Shown: piece after piece, positions 1-8,881 of the stretch
Layout: each line of letters starts with the position of its first letter
Numbering within the stretch: position 1 is the stretch's first letter
Assembly (NCBI GenBank): GCA_963700375.1
Contig: CAVOXF010000005.1
Coordinates: 124,001 to 188,000, forward strand
From: JAHEEL01 sp963700375
Lineage (GTDB): Bacteria > Actinomycetota > Acidimicrobiia > Spongiisociales > UBA5794
Reading direction: 5' to 3'
Length of the DNA stretch: 64,000 bases
Notes under the pieces: generated by a model
What the model was told of the DNA's origin: nothing
What the model saw: only the letters and a program-made list of their open reading frames with translations
Database searches by the model: none
Position numbers and translations under genes: made by a program

Positions 1-1095
1 GAACCGTGTCTCATGACCCAACGTCTCAGCATCGGTCCCCGAATCGGCCAACAGCTCCTCGATATCGGGCGTGATCACGGGCGCTTGGTCCAATCCGAAG
101 TGCACATACGACTCAGAACCCAGCAGCTCATTCACATCCGTGTTGACCGTGATCATCCGCTCACGCGCGACCGTCTCGACGGTGCGGGCATCGTCGAACA
201 AGCCGGGACGGATCCCAACCACGATCTTCTTGCCGTAGTACTGATCGATCCCTGGATGGCTATGCAAGGCCTCAGCCTCGACATACACGCGCTTGTCCGC
301 GAACTTCAGATACACGCGGCCCTCAGACTCCTGCTCCAACACGCCGTACACCATGTTCATCGCCGGGGACCCGATGAACCCTGCAACGAACAGATTCGCC
401 GGATTGTTGAACAACTCCGTCGGAGGCGCGACCTGCGCCAGGTTGTACGGCCGCTTCTGCGTCACCGCCTGGAGCACCGCAACACGGTGACCCAACGTCA
501 TCGCCTCGACCTGGTCATGCGTCACATACACCGTTGTCGTCTTCAACCGCATATGCAGACGACCCAATTCGGTACGCATCGCCACCCGCAGCTTCGCATC
601 GAGATTCGACAACGGCTCGTCCATCAAGAACGCCTTCGGCTCACGCACAATCGCGCGACCCATCGCGACGCGCTGTCGTTGACCACCCGACAAAGCCTTT
701 GGCTTGCGATCCAAGAACTCGGTGATCTCCAAGATCTCAGCGGCATCATCCACGCGCCGTTTGATCTCATCCTTGGGCGTCTTACGGAGCTTCAACCCAA
801 ACGCCATGTTGTCAAACACCGTCATATGCGGATACAACGCATAGTTCTGGAACACCATCGCGATATCGCGATCCTTCGGCGCAACATCATTCACCAGATT
901 GTCACCGATGTACATCTTGCCCTCGGAGATCTCCTCCAACCCGGCGATCATCCGCAACACCGTCGACTTACCGCAGCCAGACGGACCCACAAGAACCAGG
1001 AACTCGCCGTCGTTGATCGTCAGCGTCACCTCACCAACCGCACGCGTCCCGTCCGGATAGATCTTCCCAATATCCTCAAGCCTGATCTCAGCCAC
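1..1095 (-). CDS. Sugar ABC transporter ATP-binding protein (UgpC/MsmX type), 3' end beyond window
   Basis: This is the ATPase subunit of a carbohydrate importer; it hydrolyses ATP on the cytoplasmic face for a pair of MalF/MalG-type permeases. From a GTG preceded by GGAGGGG the protein shows Walker A GPSGCGKST (residues 37-45), the Q-loop FQNYALYPHM, the signature LSGGQRQR (about 136-143), Walker B with MDEP (about 156) and the switch VTHDQ. A C-terminal regulatory (TOBE/MalK-like) region follows. 365 codons are visible without a stop, close to the full family length of 360-380. No permease adjoins it in the window. ATPases of this class often serve several importers, so it could energise the permeases at 31-34 kb, which have no ATPase of their own; that link is inference. 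Confidence 0.93.
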   Translation of the reverse strand, partial: MAEIRLEDIGKIYPDGTRAVGEVTLTINDGEFLVLVGPSGCGKSTVLRMIAGLEEISEGKMYIGDNLVNDVAPKDRDIAMVFQNYALYPHMTVFDNMAFGLKLRKTPKDEIKRRVDDAAEILEITEFLDRKPKALSGGQRQRVAMGRAIVREPKAFLMDEPLSNLDAKLRVAMRTELGRLHMRLKTTTVYVTHDQVEAMTLGHRVAVLQAVTQKRPYNLAQVAPPTELFNNPANLFVAGFIGSPAMNMVYGVLEQESEGRVYLKFADKRVYVEAEALHSHPGIDQYYGKKIVVGIRPGLFDDARTVETVARERMITVNTDVNELLGSESYVHFGLDQAPVITPDIEELLADSGTDAETLGHETRF

Positions 1096-1203
1096 AGCAG
1101 TCCCCTCCGGTAGCTCCGTATAGCGTCCGAGCATCGTAGCAGCGTGATTCGTCGCGGGTGTCTGCGCACCGTAGACTCCGGGCCGAAGGGCTAGGGTGGG
1201 GCC

Positions 1204-1920
1204 ATGACCGGATCGAACATTGCCATCATCACGGGAGGTACGGGCTCGGTCGGTCGAGCGCTGGTGCCACTCCTTGTCCAACGCAATTTCAAGCTCGGGG
1301 TGTCGTACATCATCCCGGAGGAAGCTGCGGATTTCGAGAGTCGGTTCGACCTCGACGAAGACCATCTGTTGCTGCGTCGCGTAGATGCGGTGGATCCCAC
1401 GGCCGTGGACCGCTTCGTCCAGGAAACGGTCGACACATTCGGCGGTCTCAACGTGCTGGTCTGCCTCGTCGGTGGATGGGCTGGGGGCCGCGACGTTCAC
1501 GAGACCGACAATGTTCGCTTCGATCGCATGATCGACCTGAACCTTCGCTCAGCCTTCAACACCGTCCGTGCCGCTATTCCCCACATGAGGAACGAGGAAT
1601 GGGGTCGGATCATCATGCTCGGCAGCCGGCAGGCCATCGATGCCCCGGCCGGCCAGGCCGCCTACAACGTCGCCAAGGCCGGTGTTGTGGCGCTTGCGAA
1701 GTCGGTCGCGAGGGAACTCTCGGATACGAACGTCACGTGCAACGTACTCATGCCGTCGGTAATCGACACCGAACGCACGAGGGGCGCCCTCCCCTACGCC
1801 GACTATGTGAACTGGCCGAAGCCGGAAGAGATCGCCAACGTCATCGACTTCCTCACCGGCCACCGATCCGCAGTAATTGACGGAGCCCAAATCCCCGTCT
1901 GGGGCGCCGCCGAGTTCTAG
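1204..1920 (+). CDS. SDR family NAD(P)-dependent oxidoreductase
   Basis: A short-chain dehydrogenase/reductase of 238 residues, a normal classical-SDR length. The cofactor-binding motif TGGTGSVG lies at residues 10-17. The structural Asn is N113 in DLNLRSAF, and the catalytic set is S141, Y154 and K158 in YNVAK. The substrate cannot be told from sequence. It stands alone, divergent from the ABC ATPase at the window edge, with about 100 bp between the two starts. The ATG start follows a short upstream region with only a weak purine-rich stretch. Broken genes begin downstream. Confidence 0.92.
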   Translation: MTGSNIAIITGGTGSVGRALVPLLVQRNFKLGVSYIIPEEAADFESRFDLDEDHLLLRRVDAVDPTAVDRFVQETVDTFGGLNVLVCLVGGWAGGRDVHETDNVRFDRMIDLNLRSAFNTVRAAIPHMRNEEWGRIIMLGSRQAIDAPAGQAAYNVAKAGVVALAKSVARELSDTNVTCNVLMPSVIDTERTRGALPYADYVNWPKPEEIANVIDFLTGHRSAVIDGAQIPVWGAAEF

Positions 1921-2168
1921 TGGTCTGTCGCTGAGGTGGTGTCTGGGTGGTTCCGAGGCATCGGCGTCATCCGGCAAGCACGCACAACGAAGGCGCAGTC
2001 GGGACTGCGTCGAGGCCCGGACAGTCACGGCAGCCACTTCCGCGACGGAGCACCACGCCAGGGTTCCGTCCGCGTGGTGCCAAACGGCGCTCGAGGGGTC
2101 GCAAGGGTTCTTGAGACTCTCTCACCCGGGTACCGGTTTCTGTCACATACCGTTGATACGTAGCGGGT

Positions 2169-2639
2169 ATGGATACGAAGGGCTTCACCTCTGATGCACT
2201 CGAGGAGGAGTTGCTCGCCAGTGAGCCTGTGATCGCTCAGGCCCGATACAGGCAGATGGCGGTGTTGCGTGAGCTGGATCGTCGTCAGGCGGTGTTGCGT
2301 GACGGGTATCGGTCTTTGGTCGAATGGGTCACCGGCCGGATCGACGTCGCCCCCGAAACCGGCCGAAACCTCATCTCCACCGGCCGTCGTCTCGAAGAAC
2401 TCCCCGACGTCGACGAAGCCGCCATCGCCGGGGCGATCGGGTTCGACATTGCCGGGATCCGCCGTCTCGCGGCGCGGCGGCGCCGTGCTGACCGGTCTCG
2501 TCGTGGCCACCATCGCAACCCGCCGCCACGAGCCGCGCAGCCGGGCAGCCGAGGAACAGAGCCGGAGTGCAGCGGAGAGAATCGGAGAGCAAGAACCACG
2601 AAGATGAGGACCGCCCCGAATCCTGCTCGTGAATCGTGA
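2169..2639 (+). pseudogene. Truncated DUF222/HNH endonuclease-family gene
   Basis: The first ~100 residues match the N-terminal DUF222 region of actinobacterial HNH-endonuclease-family proteins (for example RYRQMAVLRELDRR, then a run of helices to GFDIAGIRRLAAR). Full members exceed 350 residues and end in an HNH nuclease domain, which is absent here. At 2482 the family sequence stops, and a 46-nt piece of the YeiH-family exporter gene found at 4906-4951 begins (one mismatch, at 2517). The remaining translation is Arg/Pro-rich and unlike any domain I recognise. The gene is therefore a 5' fragment joined to foreign DNA. Related full copies are usually multicopy in actinobacterial genomes. Confidence 0.75.
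2482..2527 (+). repeat. 46-nt scrap of the YeiH-family gene
   Basis: Positions 2482-2527 equal 4906-4951 inside exporter copy A (and the matching part of copy B) with one mismatch. It is out of frame with the exporter reading frame and sits exactly at the break in the DUF222 gene. Confidence 0.85.
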
Positions 2640-2684
2640 CTCACAGCTCGTCGCGCGTGCCCACGCCCCAACTACGCTCCGCCC

Positions 2685-4361
2685 GTGGCTTCTTCCTACG
2701 ACGTCGTGGTCATCGGATCAGGGTTTGGGGGCAGCGTCTCGGCGCTGCGATTGACCGAGAAGGGCTACCGCGTCGGTGTGCTGGAAGCGGGTCGCCGCTA
2801 CCGAACCGGGGAGTTCGCCAAAACCAACTGGGATCTCAAGCGCTTCCTCTGGGGGCCCCGCCTCGGACTCTACGGTATCCAGCGGCTCGATCTCCTCAGC
2901 AACGTGCTGGTGCTCTCCGGAGCGGGGGTCGGAGGTGGTTCGCTCGTCTACGCGAACACCCACTACGAACCGCATGACGCCTTCTACACAGACCCGCAAT
3001 GGGGCTCCATCACCGACTGGAAGCGGGAACTTGCCCCGTTCTACGCCCTCGCGAAGCGCATGCTCGGCGTCGTTGAGGCGAAGGCGGACACACCCGCGGA
3101 CGACGTGATGCGGGCCATAGCCAAGCGCCTCGACGTCGAGGACACGTTCCGCCCAACCCCCGTGGCGGTGTACTTCGGTGAGCCTGGTGTCGAGGTGGAC
3201 GACCCCTACTTCGGCGGCGCGGGTCCCCGTCGCGCCGGCTGCACGCTGGTCGGCGCCTGCATGGTCGGATGCAACAACAACGCGAAGAACACGCTCGACA
3301 AGAACTACCTCCACCTCGCGGAGAACGCTGGGGCCGTCGTCCACGCAGATACGGAGGTCACCGACGTCGAACAACGGCCGGACGGTCGGTGGCGCGTCAC
3401 GACACGGAAGCCCGGGCCGCGACCCGGCCGTAACCGCAGCGATTTCATAGCGGATCAGGTGGTGTTCTCGGCCGGCGCTCTCGGAACCACCCGCCTCATT
3501 CTCAAGCTCATGGAGGCCGGCCGACTTCCGGGCGTCTCGAATCAAGCAGGCCAACTGGTCCGCACCAACTCGGAGGTGCTCCTCGGGGCAACGGCCGACG
3601 GGACCGACATCGACTACTCGCAGGGCGTCGCAATCACGTCCTCGATCCATCCCGAACCTCACACCCACATCGAGCCGGTTCGGTACCCACGGGGCAGTTC
3701 GGCCATGGGGCTCCTCGCAACGATCCTCACCGACGGCGGCCCGGGCCTCCCCCGGCCACTGCGCTACCTAGGCAACATCGTTGCCCACCCGATCCGGTGG
3801 CTCAAGTCGATGTCGCTGCGCCGGTGGGCGGAACGTTCGGTGATCCTGCTGGTCATGCAGAGCTACGACAACTCCCTCCGGCTGATCCGGAAACGTGGCA
3901 TCTTCGGCACCCGCGTGGTGTCCCGGCAGGGGCACGGGGAACCCAACCCGACCTACATCCCTATTGCAAACGAGGCAGCGCGCATCGCAGCCGAAGCCAT
4001 GGGGGGCGAGGCGATGAGTTCGATCAACGAGGTCCTCCTCAACCGGCCCACCACGGCACACATCCTCGGCGGCGCAGCCATCGGGGCGGACGCCTCATCC
4101 GGTGTTATCGACGCGTATCACCGCGTGTTCGGGCACTCCGGACTCCATGTCGTCGACGGCGCGGCGGTCGGTGCCAATCTCGGCGTGAATCCATCGCTCT
4201 CGATCACAGCAATGGCAGAGCGGGCGATGGCCATGTGGCCGAACAAGGGCGATACGGATCCTCGACCCCCGCTCGGGAGCGTCTACCGGTTCGTACCGGG
4301 CGTGCGACCGATTGCTCCGGCGGTGGCGCCGTCGGTCATTGACCTCGGGATCTGGATGTAG
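2685..4361 (+). CDS. GMC-type (cholesterol oxidase-like) FAD oxidoreductase
   Basis: A 558-residue FAD-dependent oxidoreductase of the glucose-methanol-choline superfamily, the length expected for cholesterol oxidase-like members. The N-terminal dinucleotide-binding motif is VVIGSGFGGSVSA (about residues 8-20). A second FAD-contact segment, GAGVGGGSLVYANT, lies near residues 80-93. The C-terminal GMC signature region contains HILGG, a VVDGA motif and GVNPSLSITAMAERAM. A Cys-rich stretch CTLVGACMVGCNNN lies near residues 187-200. Members oxidise sterols or other hydrophobic alcohols; the substrate here is unknown. Translation starts at GTG 2685. There is no operon partner. Confidence 0.9.
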   Translation: MASSYDVVVIGSGFGGSVSALRLTEKGYRVGVLEAGRRYRTGEFAKTNWDLKRFLWGPRLGLYGIQRLDLLSNVLVLSGAGVGGGSLVYANTHYEPHDAFYTDPQWGSITDWKRELAPFYALAKRMLGVVEAKADTPADDVMRAIAKRLDVEDTFRPTPVAVYFGEPGVEVDDPYFGGAGPRRAGCTLVGACMVGCNNNAKNTLDKNYLHLAENAGAVVHADTEVTDVEQRPDGRWRVTTRKPGPRPGRNRSDFIADQVVFSAGALGTTRLILKLMEAGRLPGVSNQAGQLVRTNSEVLLGATADGTDIDYSQGVAITSSIHPEPHTHIEPVRYPRGSSAMGLLATILTDGGPGLPRPLRYLGNIVAHPIRWLKSMSLRRWAERSVILLVMQSYDNSLRLIRKRGIFGTRVVSRQGHGEPNPTYIPIANEAARIAAEAMGGEAMSSINEVLLNRPTTAHILGGAAIGADASSGVIDAYHRVFGHSGLHVVDGAAVGANLGVNPSLSITAMAERAMAMWPNKGDTDPRPPLGSVYRFVPGVRPIAPAVAPSVIDLGIWM

Positions 4362-4469
4362 GCACACGGGCCTCTCACTGGTACAACCAGAGCCGGTCAA
4401 TACTCGTCCACCGCCGGGTAGGCAGATCCGAAGGCGCAGAAGGCGGCCATCCATGGTGACTCGCCGAGC

Positions 4470-5709
4470 CGGCAGTCGTCATCGAGCTACGACTCGGTGA
4501 TCTGTTGACAGCTTTAGCAAGGAGTGTGGGACCCGAGTGACCGAGACCACGACTCCACGCGTCCCGAATCGGTTCGAGAATCTCCTGTTGGGTACCACCG
4601 TCGATCGTGTCCCATCGTTGATCCCCGGTGTCGCGCTTGCTGTCGTGGTGGTCGTTGTCTCGATCCTCACAGCGGATGGGATCAACTCGCTGGTCGGTAT
4701 CAACGGCCTCGTGAGCTTCATCTTGGTCGCCATCGTGCTCGGGATGCTCATCCGTAACACCATCGGGCTGAGCGACGTGTTCGCCCCGGGCGTGGAGTTC
4801 AGTCTCAAGAAGCTTCTTCGTCTCGGCATCATCCTGTTGGGGATCCGGCTCAGCATCGTCGATGTGCTTGAGATCGGCGTCTTCGGCATCCCGATCGTGG
4901 TCGGTGCCGTGCTGACCGGTCTCGTCGTGGCCACCATCGCGACCCGCCGCCTTGGTCTTCCGGAACGGCTCGGGACCTTGATTGCGATCGGAACGGCGAT
5001 CTGTGGCGCGACCGCAATCGTGGCGGCGGCACCCGGCATCCGCGCCAAGGAGGAGGAGGTCACCTATGCGATCGCGAACATCACGGTGTTCGGGATCGCA
5101 GCGATGCTGCTCTACCCGTTCCTCGGGAATCTCATCTTCGGCGGCGACGTGGTTGAGGTTGGGTTGTTCCTGGGAACGTCCATCCACGAGACCGCTCAGG
5201 TGGCGGGTGCGGGACTCATCTACGACCAGTCGTTCAACGTCACCGCTTCGCCGAGCGTCGCCGACATCGCCATCGTCAGCAAACTGGTGCGCAACGTCCT
5301 GATGATCGTCGTCATCCCCGCCATCACCTACGCATACGTCCGGCGTCAGCGTCAGCAGGGTGAGGAACTCGGCGAGCGCACCAGCATCCTCGACATGATG
5401 CCGGTGTTCATCCTCGGGTTCCTCGCCATGGCGATCTTCCGATCGATCGGCGACGCCGGCGTCGAATCGAGCGGCACCGCTTTCGGGATCTGGGGAGCCG
5501 AGGCGTGGGACGACCTCGTGTACGCGATCCGCACCGCAGCCGAGTACTGCCTCGCGATGGCCATGGCCGCCGTCGGGCTCGGGACTTCATTCGCGCAACT
5601 CAAGGGCCTCGGCTTCAAGCCGTTCCTCGTTGGCATCGCCGCAGCCGTATCCGTCGGTGCCGTGAGCATCGTGCTCGTCTTCATCTTCGCACCGCTCATC
5701 TCGATCTAG
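4470..5709 (+). repeat. Large duplicated segment, copy A
   Basis: The near-identity with the segment at about 36069-37310 (opposite strand) covers the whole exporter gene. It continues upstream through GACAGCTTTAGCAAGGAGTG to about 4470, with a few more mismatches, and stops at the exporter stop codon on the 3' side. Flanking sequences differ. Confidence 0.85.
4537..5709 (+). CDS. YeiH/PSE-family putative sulfate/sulfite exporter, copy A
   Basis: A 390-residue integral membrane protein of the UPF0324/YeiH family (Pfam Cons_hypoth698; 'putative sulfate exporter' family). About ten hydrophobic segments are visible. Family landmarks are LGMLIRNT, ICGATAIVAAAPGI, the acidic KEEEVTYAIANITVFG and GTSIHETAQVAGAG. 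Family members next to sulfonate-degradation genes have been proposed to export sulfite or sulfate. The GTG start at 4537 lies 12 nt after AAGGAG. The gene is almost identical to the copy at 36069-37241: I found six base differences by eye in 1173 nt, changing two residues (V/I near residue 26 and the last residue). A TGA upstream blocks a longer reading in this copy. Confidence 0.9.
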   Translation: MTETTTPRVPNRFENLLLGTTVDRVPSLIPGVALAVVVVVVSILTADGINSLVGINGLVSFILVAIVLGMLIRNTIGLSDVFAPGVEFSLKKLLRLGIILLGIRLSIVDVLEIGVFGIPIVVGAVLTGLVVATIATRRLGLPERLGTLIAIGTAICGATAIVAAAPGIRAKEEEVTYAIANITVFGIAAMLLYPFLGNLIFGGDVVEVGLFLGTSIHETAQVAGAGLIYDQSFNVTASPSVADIAIVSKLVRNVLMIVVIPAITYAYVRRQRQQGEELGERTSILDMMPVFILGFLAMAIFRSIGDAGVESSGTAFGIWGAEAWDDLVYAIRTAAEYCLAMAMAAVGLGTSFAQLKGLGFKPFLVGIAAAVSVGAVSIVLVFIFAPLISI

Positions 5710-5754
5710 AGGTGCCATCAGCGGTCCTCGGGCGACATACGCTCGCGGCGGTCC

Positions 5755-6288
5755 GTGGTTTGCTTCCGTAGAACCCCAACGAGCCCGACGTCCCGGATCC
5801 GATCTCCGCAACCACCAGGTATTCAACGTGGGCGGGATCAATCGCGGACTCGGTTGGCCCAGCCGAGCCTGGAATCAAGAGGGAACGGAAAAGCGAAGCA
5901 TCGTATTCCGACCACGGAGCTTCTCTTCGTTACAGCGTTCGTGCTGTTCCTCGTTCCGGTTCCTGCGATTGCCGCCGGCGAGTTCACCGCCGTGGCCGAC
6001 GACAACGTCTTCAAGGCAGCCATCAGCTGGCTCGCCGAGGCGGGCGTGACGAAGGGCTGCAACCCGCCGTCCAACACCAGGTTCTGCCCGGGCAGCAATG
6101 TGACCCGCGGGCAGAAGGCGGCACTCATACACCGACTCGACGCGAATCAGGTCGTTGACGCTGCCACCGCGGTCGAGGCAGAACACGCAACCAGCGCCGA
6201 TTCCGCGTGGTGTCTGGGGGTGGACGCAACACTCTCGGCGGGAGAAGTTGTCTCTTGTCGAGGAGGTTGTTGTGGCGGTGTTCACTGA
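5755..6288 (+). pseudogene. Truncated secreted protein with SLH-like repeat
   Basis: The reading frame shows a hydrophobic signal peptide ending VPVPAIAAGEF, then one S-layer-homology-like unit: FTAVADDNVFKAAISWL, AGVTKGC, NTRFCPGSNVTRGQKAAL. This Cys-containing version is common in Acidimicrobiia surface proteins. Only one of the usual three or so units remains, and the frame runs into an IS30-like sequence near 6240. No convincing ATG/GTG with a ribosome site lies just before the signal peptide, so the start is also damaged or unknown; the coordinates give the open frame only. It is best read as a remnant of a secreted, cell-wall-associated protein. Confidence 0.6.
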
Positions 6289-6436
6289 GTCGGAGCGGGT
6301 CGAGGTGTGGGATCGGCAGCAGGCCGGCGAGTCGAACCGGTCGATCGGGCGTCGGCTTCGTCGGTCGGCCCCGACGAACCCTCGGACGCATGACCCCATC
6401 AGACAAACTCGCCGAAGCGCTGCAATGACCCCCTGA
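6272..6436 (+). pseudogene. IS30-family transposase N-terminal fragment
   Basis: After AGGAGG and a GTG, the translation contains FTESERVEVWDRQQAGES, NRSIGRRL. This matches the N-terminal helix-turn-helix of IS30-family transposases ('ER..I..L...G.S.R.IA..LGRS'). The similarity ends near 6370, after about 33 residues, and no DDE catalytic domain follows. It cuts into the SLH-like gene upstream. Confidence 0.6.
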
Positions 6437-6458
6437 GACGACAGCCCGCGTGGGCGGC
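6417..6458. repeat. Dispersed palindromic intergenic repeat (partial, long form)
   Basis: The segment with GCTGCAATGACCCCCTGAGA followed by CAGCCCGCGTGGGCGG matches the central and right parts of the long hairpin at 15035-15090. Confidence 0.55.
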
Positions 6459-6834
6459 CGTTTCGGATGCTGCGCCGACCACTCTCCATCGCCGATTCGA
6501 CGGTCGCGGAAGAGCGCACCCTGCGGCCAAACCGGGTTGACGATCTCCGCCCGATGAGCCATCCCACCGCAGGATGCGCCGCCATCACTCTAGGACCAGA
6601 AACCTGGAGGCGATCCACCGATACCCGGCTGGGTATGTTGGTTTGCGATGATGCGGGTGGTGTTGCACACCCCGGTCGGGCGGTGAGCGTCCGGTTGGGC
6701 CGATAGCAGCGGCTCGGTTGGGTCTCGTTCCGCCGTCCCGGTGGCGTGTGCCACCCTCAATATCGGCGGACGACGATCAACATGAGGCCTACTGTTCACA
6801 CGGCAGCGCCGGGTTGATCAGACTGGAGTGGGCC
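6437..6834. other. Non-coding stretch
   Basis: No gene that I can support. It holds the end of the palindromic repeat, and at 6625-6668 a 44-nt sequence that recurs on the opposite strand at 35027-35070. Confidence 0.5.
6625..6668 (+). repeat. 44-nt dispersed repeat, copy 1
   Basis: The sequence contains GGCTGGGTATGTTGGTTTGC followed by GATGATGCGGGTGGTGTTGC. It matches the complement of 35027-35070 with only a few mismatches. It also resembles the left non-coding end of the IS110 element near 10207-10240, so it may be an IS110-type end scar. Confidence 0.6.
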
Positions 6835-7362
6835 ATGAGTGAAGCCATCCGACATTCAATCGAGGAAGTTGTTGTCTACCTCACCGAGCATCCTGAAGAA
6901 GCTCGCTATACCGATGCTCCCGTTACCGCGGTGATTGACAGGCTCAGGTCGAGTGTTGTTCAGCCCAACGGGATAGTCCTCGTTTCGGATATGCCCAGCG
7001 CGGTCGGCGGGGGTGGCACAGCACCGTCTCCCGGATCGATGATGAGGGCCGCCACGGCGAATTGCCTGGCCACACTCATCGCGATGCGTGCTGCCGTCTT
7101 GAGTATCGACCTGACCCAACTGGAAGTGACCGTCGACAGTGAGTCCGACGATCGCGGAATGCTGGGGATGGATTCCGAAATCCCGGCGGGCCCGCTCACC
7201 ACAAGAGCGGTCGTGGGTATTGCCTCCGACAACGCGAGCGCCGAAGACCTGCAGGCGTTGGTCGAGTGGGCAGATCAGCATTCACCGGTACGCGACGCTG
7301 TCCGGAGAGCGATTCCCACAACGCTGCAAGTCGACCTGCTGGGTGAGCAGCCTCCGGCCTGA
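6835..7362 (+). CDS. OsmC family protein
   Basis: A 175-residue protein of the OsmC/Ohr superfamily, whose members act on organic hydroperoxides through a Cys pair. The central family helix is recognisable as SPGSMMRAATANCLATLIAM, and the C-terminal strand-helix region as the segment around ALVEWADQHSPVRDAV. Only the first Cys (in ANCLA) is present. The position where peroxidases carry the second Cys (HCP-like) reads HSPV, so peroxidase chemistry is doubtful. The ATG at 6835 follows GGAG with 8 nt spacing; a longer upstream frame lacks a ribosome site. The gene is isolated. Confidence 0.85.
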   Translation: MSEAIRHSIEEVVVYLTEHPEEARYTDAPVTAVIDRLRSSVVQPNGIVLVSDMPSAVGGGGTAPSPGSMMRAATANCLATLIAMRAAVLSIDLTQLEVTVDSESDDRGMLGMDSEIPAGPLTTRAVVGIASDNASAEDLQALVEWADQHSPVRDAVRRAIPTTLQVDLLGEQPPA

Positions 7363-7420
7363 GTTCCGGCTGGGAGGGATGACATGGCCAGTGGGGCACG
7401 ACCGGTCGGGCGGTGCTGAC

Positions 7421-7446
7421 TGCCCAAATGTGCCGACACGGGCGGC
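7421..7446. repeat. Dispersed palindromic intergenic repeat (short form)
   Basis: GCCCAAATGTGCCGACACGG followed by GCGGC: same core (TGTGCCGACA) and arms as the hairpin at 14676-14704. Confidence 0.5.
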
Positions 7447-7534
7447 TCTCTGACGACTGTATGCGCCGCAGCGCGGGTTCAGTGGCTCTCGTCGTGCCGG
7501 AGCTTGGCGAGTGCTCGCCGCCGTAGGTGTCACG

Positions 7535-8776
7535 CTATTCGTTGACGGCCCATATGAGTGTCTCGTACGACGAATGGGGTTCGAGGTAGGGAGCTTGCTG
7601 CTCGACGAACTCGGACGTTAGGGCCGGGGCGTACTCATCGATCCCGGCGAGGTGATAGCCGAAGAACGCGAGTGCAAACCGCTTGAACTGGATCTGGGCA
7701 TCGGGGTCGAAGATCATCATGTGGCCGGCGTCTGTGAACGTGATCATCGACGCCCAATCCGGGTCTGTGTTGTCGAAGAGCGGTACGGCGGCCAATGGAT
7801 ACGAGTTGAGCGTGTCGCTGCCCGCGGCCACATACATCACCGGGATCGAGATTCCGGCCAAGCCATCGGGGCCGGTGAGGTCGAATCCCTCGAACCCCAT
7901 CGGCATCGCTGCTTTGATGCGGTCGTCCCCCATCGGTTCCCACAACCCCTCGGCGGAGGCAACCCCCGCTTTGACACCGCGCTCGACCATCTCGGTCCAC
8001 CCATCGGTCGAGTTGCACACATATGTGTACCAGTAGTCGGTCCACTCGGCGGGAGGGGATGCACATGTCGAGGTGTAGTGGGTTGGGTTGACTCTTCCAC
8101 CGGCGAGCATCAGCGCCGTCCACGACCCGAACGAGTAGTCGATGACTCCGGTGCGATCGGTTGCTGCGATACCTGCGAGCGGGTCGCCCTCGTCGAGGCC
8201 CTCTAGGCCGTCGAGGCCGACCATCAGGTCGAGCGGGTAGTCCACCATCTTCCAACTCGGGTGGACATTCCACGTTGCCTGGCCGACACCACCGAGGACG
8301 ATGAAGCCGTGGGACGCGAGATGCGGACCCATCAGATTCGCCATCTGGTCCGACCCCACAACAACCGGATAGGGAGCAGCCGACGCGTTCGGCTCAGCGT
8401 CAGACACAACGAAGCTGCCATCAACGGCCGCCGGGTAATGCACAGAAACGACGACCTCTCGGCCCTGTCGTGTCGGGTCCACAAACGTGTACCCGCGTTC
8501 CCCGACCCCGTACTCACCCGGCTCAGCCAACCCAACAGCAACCACCTCTGGCAACACCTCATCAACCACCCAGGTTGTGGTCGGAGCCACCAACGTGGTC
8601 GTCGTCTCCTGCAACGTGATGGTCGTCGTCGAAGCCACCGTTGTATCGGCCGTTTCAGTGGTCATCACGGCGAGCGTCGTGTCCGCGAACCCGTCAACCG
8701 TGTCACCGCATGCAGCCAACAGAAGCACGACGATCACGACCGGAACGAATCCGAGCAAACAGCGTGACCGCATCAT
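7535..8776 (-). CDS. Secreted alpha/beta-hydrolase lipoprotein (PAF-acetylhydrolase-like)
   Basis: A predicted lipoprotein: basic N-terminus, hydrophobic core and the lipobox LLLAAC near residue 23. A Thr-rich linker full of TTTT runs precedes the hydrolase domain. That domain resembles dienelactone hydrolase/platelet-activating-factor acetylhydrolase folds. The nucleophile elbow appears as DYSFGS (Asp in place of the usual first Gly), and a late TDAGHMM would provide the catalytic His. The substrate is unknown. I chose the ATG at 8776, preceded by TTGGGAGAC, over a TTG four codons upstream. It is the single gene of its transcription unit. Confidence 0.82.
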   Translation of the reverse strand: MMRSRCLLGFVPVVIVVLLLAACGDTVDGFADTTLAVMTTETADTTVASTTTITLQETTTTLVAPTTTWVVDEVLPEVVAVGLAEPGEYGVGERGYTFVDPTRQGREVVVSVHYPAAVDGSFVVSDAEPNASAAPYPVVVGSDQMANLMGPHLASHGFIVLGGVGQATWNVHPSWKMVDYPLDLMVGLDGLEGLDEGDPLAGIAATDRTGVIDYSFGSWTALMLAGGRVNPTHYTSTCASPPAEWTDYWYTYVCNSTDGWTEMVERGVKAGVASAEGLWEPMGDDRIKAAMPMGFEGFDLTGPDGLAGISIPVMYVAAGSDTLNSYPLAAVPLFDNTDPDWASMITFTDAGHMMIFDPDAQIQFKRFALAFFGYHLAGIDEYAPALTSEFVEQQAPYLEPHSSYETLIWAVNE

Positions 8777-8881
8777 CAAGTCTCCCAACGCGACGTGGGC
8801 ATCCTGTTACCGCACTCTCGCCGACCGGCGCCGCTCGATGCCAGGGCACTTCGACCCAAGACAGGCCGCCGATATGTGCTG

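Noticed and set aside
13..1113. A 366-codon + strand frame at the window start
   Set aside because: Antisense to the ABC ATPase, whose Walker and signature motifs are clear on the minus strand.
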